Of a stretch of DNA of 64,000 nucleotides, positions 33,618 through 44,506 are shown one piece after another. The stretch is taken from positions 95,650,848-95,714,847 of the forward strand of contig CM019826.1 in the NCBI GenBank assembly GCA_009763385.1, written 5' to 3'. The notes under the pieces were generated by a model that saw only the letters and a program-made list of their open reading frames with translations, ran no database searches and was not told the DNA's origin. The stretch is from Coix lacryma-jobi var. lacryma-jobi (lineage: Eukaryota; Streptophyta; Magnoliopsida; Poales; Poaceae). The position numbers were made by a program, and so were the translations under genes. Within the stretch, counting starts at the first letter, position 1; each line of letters starts with the position of its first letter.

Positions 33618-34826
33618 CACTCCGATAAGTGCAAGGAGAAGTACGTCCCCGCCAAGCACAAGCGGAGGGGCGGCTTCAACAAGGAGTACATCAAGGAGAA
33701 GTACTTGGAGAAGGCCCAGGCCAAGCAGCGTGGCTTCTTCGCCACTCTCAGCGACGTCGACGACTCGGATGACAACTCCGCTGCATCAAGCGATGACGAG
33801 TCTAAGAAGAAGAAGAAGATTGAGGACAAGCTGAACGGCCTCTGTTTCTTCGCCAACAATGAGGGCTTCTGCACCATGACCCTCGGCGATGAGGTCAACA
33901 GCGAGCTGGAAGAGATCCCTCGAAACTCCTGACGAACTCTCTGCTGAGGTTGACAAGCTTACTGCTGCTCTCATTAGTCAAGATAAACTGCTTAGGCTTG
34001 CCGCTAGAGAGAGAAAGTAGTTCAGGAGGAAGTGGGAGGACGCGGTGAAGGAGCTTGAGACTGTCAAGTCCACCGTTGTCATGACTGAGGAGGATGATTG
34101 TGAGATGTGCTCCAAGCACATGACTGACCTTCTCACTGTGTGGGGGAAGTATGTTGCTTTGGTTGGAGAAGTGGATGAGCTTAGGGCTAGATTCTCAGTG
34201 CTTGGTGCGTGCAAGTCTTGTGCAGGCTTGCAATCCGAGTTGGCAGAGAAGAATGCCAAGATTGTGTCTCTTGAGAAGGCCAGCTCGGGTAGCACTTGTG
34301 TGTCTAGGAGTGCCTTGTGTGAGGGTTTGGAGATGGAGATTGCAAACATGAAGCATGACAAGATGCAAACCGAGGAAGAAAACACATATCTTCGGACCAT
34401 CTTGTCATGGGTGTCCTGTGGTGAGCCGCAGCTTGGGATGATGATAGCCCAATTCAAACGTGCTGCTGGAGGTCCTGGTGTTGGTTTTGCTCAGGGTGTT
34501 GAGTGTGCCTCATCTTTCGGGAAGGTTGGAGAGTTTAGTGGTCTTAAGCCGAGTGAGAAGCCCAACTCCACCACTACTCCCAAACTGACCAAGATTCCAC
34601 CCAAAGAGCCTCTCAAACCTAACACCAAGGATGGAGTGTTTGTGGAACCTCCAAGAGCTCCACCCAAGAAACAGACATCGGTCCAAAACCAAACCACCTC
34701 AGGAACAAGCTAGACACTATGCCACCTATCCATGAGGAGCTCATGCCACAAAAGGGGCAAGTGATCCACACCCACTACCGTGAGTGCCAACAACCCCCTA
34801 TGAGAGCGGTGAGGTAGCACTGTGAG
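33618..34826 (+). pseudogene. gag: Sirevirus C Gag, middle part
   Basis: Begins inside the Lys-rich stretch after the first zinc knuckle (KEKYVPAKHKRRGG), then the acidic Ser/Asp run, and the coiled-coil region with CEMC, CKSC and one remaining CxxC (SALCEGL; one Cys is Ser). Relative to D about 33 nt with the Asp run and SQVSQTP are deleted near 33920, shifting frame, and a TAG interrupts near 34018. The Pro-rich linker frameshifts near 34670. The solo LTR interrupts just before the second zinc knuckle. Confidence 0.85.
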
Positions 34827-37800
34827 TGTGGCGGAACCGTCCTGATTATAAGAGCTCAAGTACCGTCTTAGTCAAATCCGTCTGACTTTGACTCATACTT
34901 GAACCCATATAACCCCGGTAGTCCGGAAATCTCGAAGGATTTCTATCACCGTACAACATACAGGATCGCATTGTTCAAGAATTACATTCGCAAAGATACA
35001 ACACAGAGAAACGGAACCGAATTTAAAGTATCAGAGTGCGAATTTAAAAACAGAGTTATTACAATACCAAATTTAAAAGTGCGGAAGCTGAAATAAGTTT
35101 GAAACACGACCACCACTCATGTGGTCCAAATTAAACATTGTTTGATAAATCCCACTCACACAACTCACTCTTCCCTTTTTAGATAATGTGCCACTAGAAG
35201 TCTCAGACCAGCAAAAGAAAAAGGGAAGCTTCTGGACGACCTTGCCCTGGGCCTACTCCTCATCACCTTCCACCGGGTAGAGGCAGTGCTTACAATAGCC
35301 AAAGTAGACCTGGCCATCTGCAACAAACGGGATAAACCCTGAGTACGGGAATGTACTCAACTAGACTTACCCGTCCAACTGAAAAATAAAGACACCAAGG
35401 GTATGCAAGGCCTTTTTGGGTGGAGCTGGGATCTTTAGTTGCGAAAAGCTCAAATTAAGATAAGTGGGGAATTAATGATATTAATGAGCTGTCATTTTTT
35501 TAGACCTATTCCTTGTTCTAGGTTTGCACCTGAACTACTGCACACACTTGAGTCTAACAGACAATAATATAACCATATCCAGTTGACTTATCCATATTTT
35601 AGTTGAACCTTTTACACATCACATGGAGTTGTATCGTGGTGAAGCTCGCCATAATTTCCCACTAACCGGGGGAGACGGCGACTCGAATCGAATTCCAAAC
35701 CAGCTGGTGAAAGACCTTTAATACCAGCCCACACTTTCCCCGTCGGGTCCATGCATTGGGCAACCGCTCGATGCTTGTTCGTGGTGGTAATCGCCGCGGT
35801 TCAAGCACGGACCGCCCAATTGGAACCTGGCGATGGCCTCACGCGGCAGATCGCAATTTTCATACTAGAGGGCGCGACACGGGTCGAAACCGGCCCGAAC
35901 AGCTTCTAACCGGCTTTGGGGTCGATGATTACGGCACCGACATATCCCTAAGTAAAAGGGCGCGTTCAAAAATAACGAGGGCCAACATCGATACAAACCT
36001 ACACGATCCAACGGACGGACTGCCCCCAAGTTCCAACTTGGTGCCTTGCCTTCCAGTTGACCGTATTTCATTACTACTCAGGTTCTTTTCCACGATAGCA
36101 AATATAGCCAACCGTGATCCAGTAACTACCCATCAGGGTATTACGGAACATTCTTAACTACTACTTTTATTAAGCAAGCTAAGCAATTCTACATTGTAAA
36201 TAAATAACCGGATAACAAGGTAGATATTAATCAATAACCAAGGAATGGTAATGCAGCAAGTAGGATTCATTCCAACTCCTAAACCTAATGCATCACAATA
36301 TAAAAGGACTCAAGTAATTTTAATTGCAAAAGATAGGAGGCTTAATATGCTCCGGGGCTTGCCTTGAGAGAAGACTGAGGCCTCGTGGGAGGGGCACTCA
36401 GGCAGGTTAGTGTCGGCCGCGGGGTCGGCTTCTTCGGCTTGATGCAGTTCCGGGATCTCCTGCTCGGCGCTTGTCTCCTGCTCTAGGTCTTGCTCCTGAA
36501 CTGTCGATCCTATTGCAATGCGGTTAAAAATAATAAATAAATAATGCGTAGTGTGAGATGGGGTGGTATGAGTGTAAATATTTCTTGCAAACCAACAAAA
36601 CCAACTTGTTGAACCATTTTTTACATTGAGGAAAACACTTAATTATCTCATAAAACAATTTCATTAATCCACCTATTTCTTATTTAATGATTCAAAAGAA
36701 TTTTGAGTTTGAACTGCAAGTGCATTTTTCTTGACTCAGAAAAATCCACAAAAATTCCAGAAGGCAAATGACATCTGCTGGACTTTACTGAACAATTTTC
36801 AGCCAGAAATAAAATAGAGAACTGCAGATATAAAAATAACAAATAAACTGCTCGAAAGGTGCTTTGAACTAACTTTTCACACAAAAGGTGTTCAACAGCA
36901 GATTTCATAATTTTTCTAGCTTCATCTACTCATACACATTCTAGTGCAGAAAACTTGCTGTCAGAGCATAAACATACAAGCCTACACAAAATAAACAAAT
37001 CTATTCCAAATTAAACCCATTGAACTACATCCCTACTGGAAAAGGGTGTTAAACTCAATTTCATATTTTTTTCCAGATTCTACTCCACATTTCATACTTT
37101 TCAAGAAAGTTCCATGAACAGAAACATTATATTATTTCTTACATGAATTTCCAAAGGAAAACACAGAAAAGTACAGTTGTAAAGCAACTTCAGATTCTTC
37201 CATACAACAGCTCATGCTTAACATTTTTCTTAGCCTGAACATGACATACAGAGACTACACAATTTTTCTCACATTTTATTTCGACATATCAAACACCTTA
37301 ATATTTATTCTAAGAAATCAGTCAAAAAAGACTTTTAACTATAACAGAAACTTTTTCTACATAAACAGTGCATCATATATTTTTCACAGGTGCAAAACAT
37401 GATAATAAACTTACACAAAAATTTTCAGGAATTATCTCAACCAGAAAACATATATAACTATTTATCTCAACAAAAGCATATAAACTGAAATAAATAGAAA
37501 CAGTAATAAAAACTCTCACCAAAAATACTTTCATATTTTTTCCATGATAGATCTACTCATAAACAAGCTAAGAAAACTGAAAGTACTTCATTTGGACTTT
37601 TAAAACGAGCTACACAAAAATAACAAGCATTTCTGAAAAATAAAACAAAAAGGAAAACACTTGAATCTTCCCGGCTGGCCTGTGTGAACGTGGTCCAGGG
37701 ACCGGGTGAGGCTGACGCGCGGGGTCCGTTGGTGAATGGTCCCACCTGTCGGTCAGAGCAGAGCAGAGGCGAGGCTTTGACCGGCGATTGCTCGTCGACG

Positions 37801-39185
37801 GTGAGGTCGCCGGCGGTGAGGCTAGGCTCGATAGACTCGGCTCGACGAGGCGCATCCAGCGGTGGGGTCGGTTTGGCCAGAGGGTGACCGAAGCATGCCG
37901 GCGGCGAGCGGTGGCGAACGGCGGCGGCGGCGACACACGGCTACACTGTTTCCGGCGGTCGCCGGTGAAATTGGGGAAGACATAGGCTTACTCGAGCCCT
38001 AGAAAGGCTATCGGAGGGCTCGGCTTGGCTCGGGAAGCTCCGAGGAAGCTTGGCCACGCGAGCGGCCATGGCGGACGGTGGCGGGGCTCGGCTAGGCCGT
38101 GTCCGGTGGTCGCCGGCCAAATTGGGAGAGAGTGGTAGCGTTGAAGATAATCGGCGTTCTCACCTTGCCTTGGCTTGGTGATGCTCGACGGAGAAGAGGG
38201 GAAGCGGAGAAGCTTCGGTCGAGGAAGAACAGCCGCGAGCTCCGGACGGTGCCGATGGCGACTGCGGCGGTGCTCCACAGACTTCGGTGTCGGTGAGGCT
38301 CGAGGGGTGGTGCTAACGCGAGCACCGGGTGTCTGGGGTGTAGGCGGAGAGGCTTGCGCGAGGAATCGGACGGCGAGGCTCCGGCGTGGCCGGAACGACG
38401 AAGGGGGGTTTGCGGGGGTGGTCGCGGCGAGGGCGAGCAGAGCGCTCGTTCTTGCTCGGTGGCGTGGGGAGGAGAGTGCGAGCGAGTGTGGGAGAGTGTG
38501 TGTGCGGGTGAGTGAGGGAGCGGTGAGAGGGAGGCGCTCGGGTTTTCGCAGAGATCGCCGGCCACGCGGCGCTTGCCGCCGGCGTACGGCGCGGCGTGTC
38601 AGCGGCGGCAGCGCGCGGTGCACGCGGCGCGCGGGCGAGCGCTGGCGAGCGGGCGCGGGCTGAGCTGGGCCAAAAGGCCGGTTGGGCCAAAAGTGAGGGC
38701 ACGGGAAAAATCGTTTTTCCTTTTTCTTTTTCCAAAAACTTTTCAAACTTTGACCCTTCAAAAACAGTTTCAAAAACTCCAAACGAGGCTTTGACCCAAA
38801 TATAAAAGTTGCTCAAAATAATTTTCTCTACAACTTTCATATAGGGCACTTTTTCTGAAAACTATTTTCACAACCTCTATATAAATAAAGCCAATTTTTG
38901 AAACATAAACCATTTTGCTTGCCTCATCTTTATTTGATAAACTATTTTGAACTAGATCAAAATGCCAACATGAAAAGCACTCTACTCAATATTCTTTATC
39001 TTATAAACTCATTTGCCAAGACAGAAATCCACTTTAAACCATCAAGTCCAATAGAAATCCAAAATCCAAATAAACAAAAAGGCAAAAGGCACTCATATGC
39101 ACATGAAATGATGCAATGCATTGCTTATGTTCTTTTAGTAGCTAAGTGCAGTTCCTAATGCAGTGCTTGACACTAGGGTGTCATA
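34827..39185 (-). repeat. Solo LTR of a chromovirus-type element
   Basis: 4,359 bp flanked by perfect GTGAG duplications (34822-34826 and 39186-39190) in C gag. It starts TGTGGCGGAACC and ends with the reverse complement of TATGACACCC. It shares length, orientation signals and the block GTAGTCCGGAAATCTCGAAG (near 34918) with the Tekay-like 5' LTR, but is otherwise strongly diverged. No internal region, primer site or ORF of an element is present. Long open frames in the GC-rich 37600-38850 are not credible genes. Solo LTRs arise by recombination between the two LTRs of a full element. Confidence 0.9.
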
Positions 39186-39959
39186 GTGAGCACTGTGGGA
39201 GAGATGGACACTTGAAGGAGTTTTGCTTTCGGCGCAAGAGAGAGGAGCGTCGTGCAAAGGAGATGAACAACACGGACATGTACCATCCTTTCCATGATGT
39301 GCATGTGCCGAATGTTCAAAGGAAAGCTGCTAGAACCAGAGGTCCAATGCCTCAAGGTCCTAGGCCACAAGGAGGTTGTGCCCGGCGGGAGCCTACTTTT
39401 GTAGGTTTTGGACCCCGTGGCGGTGGCTTTGCTATTGAGCATTACCTCCCACCGTGTTTTGAGTATCGCGATGGAAGCTCTTCCTTTAGCGGACCACGTT
39501 TTCCTCAGCGTGGTGATCGCTTTCCCCGTAGGCGTGCTAGGAATGTTTTTTCTACTAACCGTTCTTTTGAGCAGCCGACCCAACACTCGTACACTTCCCA
39601 TTTTACTCACCCCAGTGTTGGATCGTATGCTCACCCTATGTCTTTTTATTGATGTAGGTAAGGCGATTGGAGAACGTTTGGTTGGTGGATTCCGGATGCT
39701 TAAGGCATATGACTGGAAACGCTAAGTGGTTCTCTAGTCTTAGTCCTGTTGCCGGAAAGGAGTTTATCACCTTCGGCGACAATAGCAATGGTAAAGTGTT
39801 GTCTCATGGGTCGGTGCGAGTTAATGAGCACTTTGTGTTGCGTGATGTCGCTCTTGTTTCTAACTTGCATTTTAATCTTCTTTCGGTTTCGCAACTCTTT
39901 CATGATGACTATGAGATTCGTTTTAAGCCGAATCGTAGTCGTATTTTGGATCCTCAGGG
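39186..39959 (+). pseudogene. gag-pol: Sirevirus C Gag C-terminus and protease
   Basis: Resumes C after the solo LTR: second zinc knuckle ending GHLKEFC, the Arg/Gly-rich region, and the Gag end HPMSFY with TGA at 39650-39652. After a TAG at 39655-39657 in the pol frame comes protease VWLVDSGCLRHMTGNAKW; the active-site DSG is intact. The frame stays open to LDPQG, where D is inserted after CAGGG (39955-39959). Confidence 0.9.
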
Positions 39960-41822
39960 TGCGGATACATGGGTGTATGTCGGATCTTGAGTGATGAGTG
40001 ATTATCAACTGGGATGATGCGCATGTTCTTTGGCTTGTGTTGTGCAGGTGTCGAGCACGGATACAGTGATCGAAGGCAAGGTGAAGGTCAAGTAGAGACG
40101 TGTCGTGCCGATGGACCGGGAGCCGTGAAGGACGGACGTGAGGCTTGGACTGAGGGACTGGTGGCCTGAGGATCAGCTGCGGTGGCTGACAGCCTGGGAC
40201 AGCAACGAGCGGAGACTTGCGGGGCACGGTGTTGCTCGGGTCGAGGACCTGGGGACACGTGTCGGTGGACGGGGTGCACGGGCGGTGTATCCCTTCTACG
40301 GCTCGGTTTGGTGGTTGAGCCATAGAAAAACCACCGGTGGACGGTTTCCAGGTTTGGGCCTCAAAACCTGGGCGCTGGCGGGTTTCTTAGTTTGGGCCAC
40401 AAAACTCAGGTGATGGATGGCGGGTTTCCCGGTTTGGGCCTCAAAACCGGGGGTTAGTCGTGAAGGCTGCTTTCCCGGTTTGGGCCTCAAAACTGGAGGC
40501 GGAGTTCGTGAAAAGGACAAGAAGAGCGGTGGCGGCACGTGGCGGCAATCGGTGAGGTTGCGTCGAGGCAACGCTACCAGTTGTGCGGGCGTGGCCGTCG
40601 GATCAGCATCTACTTCGAGTTGGTCCAGAATAACCCTAGGGTTTAGCTGGTTCGCTCTGTAATTAGTTAGGGGTAGAGTGGGAACTAGAATTAGGATAAG
40701 TAGAGGGAGACACCCACCTCCCATCCTATCTCCACCATTTGCTACTTTCACTTAGGGTTTCCTGCTCTCCCACATCCCTGCTGTAGCTACTGAGATCCGC
40801 AGTGATGGTGAACAATACCTCTATGTATTTGCTTTTTCAGGAAACGAGACCATAATCTCATTGTCTCCTCGTGGGGATGATTTTTGCCTGGCAATTCGTG
40901 GTCTTGATTCGCGTTTTGAACTTGTTCTTCACGTTCTTCTTTTCTCCACGATTTTCCCGTCGATCGATCTCTCTCCACGTTGCTCCGTTTGCAAAACCGT
41001 TTGAACCAACTTGTTCTTTACTGTGAGGGGATCATTTCGACCAAAGGAATTTAACTCAAACCTCATGAGCAAGTAGATCGATCGGTTTTCATGTTTGGAT
41101 CGACTTTTACCTTTTGCCTCTGATTTCTTCCGATTCACTGATTTGGAGTTAGGCTCGAGCCATGATCTCTTAGGAGTAGCTCACTAACATCCTTGTGACC
41201 TCTCAGATCGAATCTTAGCCCTAGTGCTTTTGATTTGGAGGAGATCGGGTTGAATCGCCGAAGAACTGTGCTGATTTCGGGGGCATCAGACGCTGGTCAC
41301 GGGAGCATCAGACGTTGCTATTCATAGCATCGGACGCTCCGGTGACACATGTCAGTTTTGGTGCTTTTAAGTGGACATCGGACGCAGAGCATTGGACGCG
41401 TCCGTTGTTCATCGGACGCGCCGGAGCCTGAGCATCAGACGCTGAGCTATTACTGTAGTAGCGTCCGATTGTCATGTAGTAAGGTTCCAGAAAGGACCTA
41501 TTTGCATCGGACGCATCCGTTGGGTAGGCATCGGAAGCTGCCAGCGTCCGATGCAGTGACAGATTCACTGTTTCGTCTGCGGTTCGTTGGTCCGATCTCG
41601 GATTTGGTTTCCGTCTTTTGCGTTGGACTCTTTGGGTTGCGTAGTATCTCGCTGTGCTTCTAGGAGGCATCCACCCTACCTCTAGGGTCGTGGATGGTAG
41701 CAAGCCCGTGTCTTTCTTCTGGGGTGACTTTCTGGGACAAGGGCTATAAGTTTCTTGAAAAGAAATTAAAGCTCCCATTCACCCCCCTCTGGTCGCCTTT
41801 GTGTAACACTTTCGGTCCTTCA
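39960..41822 (+). repeat. Sirevirus D 5' LTR
   Basis: Starts TGCGGATACATG and ends GGTCCTTCA. Contains the hairpin array (about 40325-40500; units with GGGCCTC and GGGCCAC loops) and, at 41280-41550, a GCATCGGACGC-type motif array in both orientations. No coding sequence. Confidence 0.95.
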
Positions 41823-41824
41823 AT

Positions 41825-41836
41825 TGGTATTGGAGC
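41825..41836 (+). other. Sirevirus D primer binding site
   Basis: TGGTATTGGAGC two bases after the 5' LTR. It differs from the A site TGGTATCAGAGC at two adjacent bases, so it is probably mutated, or matched to a variant tRNA end. Confidence 0.85.
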
Positions 41837-41885
41837 AGGTTAAGGATCTTCCACTTTAGCCGGTTCCAGATCCACAGAAGGCGAC

Positions 41886-44501
41886 ATGGATCGCGGCGTG
41901 GGCAAACCACCGTTTTTCGATGGGACGAACTATGCATATTGGAAGATACGCATGTTGGCCTATCTTCAGAGCATGGGTGCTTCCATCTGGGATATTTGCA
42001 ACTCTGCAGATTACGTGGTCTTGGCTGCTCGTGCGACTCAGCATCAGATCGATGAGCATGATGCCAATAGTCGAGCCCGTAATGTTCTTTTCTCATGTTT
42101 GAGCATGACAGAGTTCGATCGCGTTTCTCACCTCGCTATGGCTCGGGAGATTTGGGCTACCCTCATGCGTTTCCATGAGGGAACCACTCAAGTCAAAACC
42201 CGCCTCTACGAGTCACATAAGCGTGAGTATGAGAATTTTCGACACATGCCTGGCGAGAGCATAGAAAGTTTATTCGCTCGCTTTCAGGTGATTGTCAACA
42301 GGATGAAGGCTAACAAGGAGTTGTTGCCTTTCGACGATCATGAGAGGGCTCTCAAGCTTTTACACACTCTCGATCGGTCGGTGTGGGATTCCAAGGTTCA
42401 GGCGATCATCGAATCGCCTAACTATGAGACTCTCACGTGCGACGAGCTCTTTAGTAAGCTCAAGTCCAGTGAGATTGACGCCATGGCGAGGGCTTCTTAT
42501 GAAAATCCTTCTGGCCTGTCGATGGCTTTACTTTCTGGCTCTTCTGCTAACCCCTCTGGAGGATTTGCACTTTCTTCTCTTCTTTCTGTCACAGAGGAGC
42601 AGCTGGAGTTCATGGGGGATGATGAGTTGGCTTTGCTTGCCAACCGGTTCTCGCGGTTCCACAACAACCGCATGAACCTTCACCGTGGAGGAGGACGCTC
42701 TGGATGCTTCGAGTGCGGCGACCCCGACCACTTCATCGCCAACTGTCCCAAGAAGAACAAGCAAGCATTTGGGAAGGGCGATCATGGGCACAAGTACGAC
42801 TCCGGCAAGCGCAAGGAGAACTACGTCCCCGAGAAGCACAAGCGAAAGGGCGGCTTCAACAAGGAGTACATCAAGAAGAAGTACTTGGAGAAGGCCCAGG
42901 CTGAGCAGCGTGCTTTCTTTGCCACGCTCAGCGACGTCGATGGCTCGGATGACGACTCTGCTTCCTCAAGCGACGACGAGTCCGAGAAGAAGAAGAAGAT
43001 CGAGGATAAGCTGAATGGGCTCTGCTTCTTCGCCGACAACGATGATCTTTACACCATGGTCCTCGGCACGGAGGTCGACAGCCAGCTGGAGGAGATCCCT
43101 TAGAACGACGACGACGACGACACCTCCCAGGTATCTCAGACCCCCGATGAACTTGCTGCTGAGGTCGATAAGCTTACTGCCGCCCTTCTTAGTCAAGATA
43201 AGCTGCTTAGGCATGCTGCTAGAGAGCGGAAGGAATTTAGGCAGAAGTGGGAGGATACGGTGAAGGAGCTTGAGTTTGCCAAGTCCACCGTAGTTGTCTC
43301 TGAGGAGGGTGAGTGTGAGATGTGCACCAAGCACATGACTGACCTTCTCACTTTGAGAGGTAAGTATGCTGCTTTGGTTGGAGAGGTGGATGAGCTCTGA
43401 GCAAGACCCGTGTTGTTCGGTGCGTGCAAGTCTTGTGCAGGCTTGCAATCCGAGTTGGCAGAGAAGAATGCCAAGATTGTGTCTCTTGAGAAGGCCAGCT
43501 CGGGTAGCACTTGTGTGTCTAGGTGCGCTTTGTGTGAGGGCTTGGAGATGGAGATTGCTAATGTGAAGCATGACAAGATGCAAACCGAGGAAGAAAACAC
43601 ATACCTTCGGACCATCTTGTCATGGGTGTCTTGTGGTGAGCCGCAGCTTGGGATGATGATTGCCCAATTCAAGCGTGCTGCTGGAGGTCCAGGTGTTGGC
43701 TTTGCTCAGGGTGTTGAGTGCGCTTCTTCTTTTGGCAAGATTGGAGAGTTTAGTGGTCTTAACCCGAGTGAGAAGCCAAACTCCACCACTACTCCCAAAC
43801 TTACTAAGATTCCACCCAAAGAGCCTCACAAGCCTAACACCAAAGATGGAGTGTATGAGGAACCTCCAAGAGCTCCACCCAAGAAACAAGTGTGGTCTCT
43901 CAAGCCCAACCACCTGAAAAACAAGCTGGACACCATGCCACCTATCTAGGAGGAACTTATGCCATAGAAGGGCAAAGTGATCCACACCCACTACCGTGAG
44001 TACCAACAACCCCCTATGAGAGCGGTGAGGTACCATTGTGAGCACTGTGGGAGTGATGGACATTTGAGAGAGTTTTGCTTTCGGCGCAAGAGAGAGGAGC
44101 GTCGTACCAGGGAGATGAACAATGCGGACATGTACCATCCTTTCCATGATGTACACATGCCAAATGTTCAGAGGAGAGCTGCTAGGCCTAGAGGTCCAAT
44201 GCCTCAAGGTCCTAGGCCGCAAGGAGGTTTTGCCCGACGGGATCCTGGCTTTGCAGGATATGGACCTCGTGGCGGTGGCTTTGTTGAGCGTTTCCCTCCA
44301 CCGCATTTTGAGTATTGCGATGGACGCTCTTCCCTTAGTGGACCACGTTTTCCTGTACGTGGTGATCGCTTTCCCCGTTAGCGTGCTAGGAATGGTTTTT
44401 CTACTAACCGTTCTTTTGAGCAGCCGGCCCAACACTAGTATAATTCCCATTTTACTCACCCCAGTGTTGGACCGTTTGTTCACCCTATGTCTTTTTATTG
44501 A
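41886..44501 (+). pseudogene. gag: Sirevirus D Gag
   Basis: ATG 41886 opens MDRGVGKPPFFDGTNYAYW, as in A. Open for 405 codons through capsid, zinc knuckle CFECGDPDHFIANC and the acidic Ser/Asp run, then TAG at 43101-43103. It continues in frame with DDDDDTSQVSQTPDEL, the coiled coil with CEMC, CKSC and CVSRCALC, the Pro-rich linker, knuckle CEHCGSDGHLREFC and the Arg/Gly region, ending HPMSFY with TGA at 44499-44501. Further in-frame stops near 43398, 43947, 43965, 44380 and 44437 are mostly TAG or TGA where sister copies have CAG or CGA. Confidence 0.92.
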
Positions 44502-44506
44502 TGTAG

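Noticed and set aside
37988..38849. Open frames of up to 264 codons in the solo LTR
   Set aside because: Same GC-rich LTR bias on both strands, no recognisable domain, and no element-encoded gene expected there.
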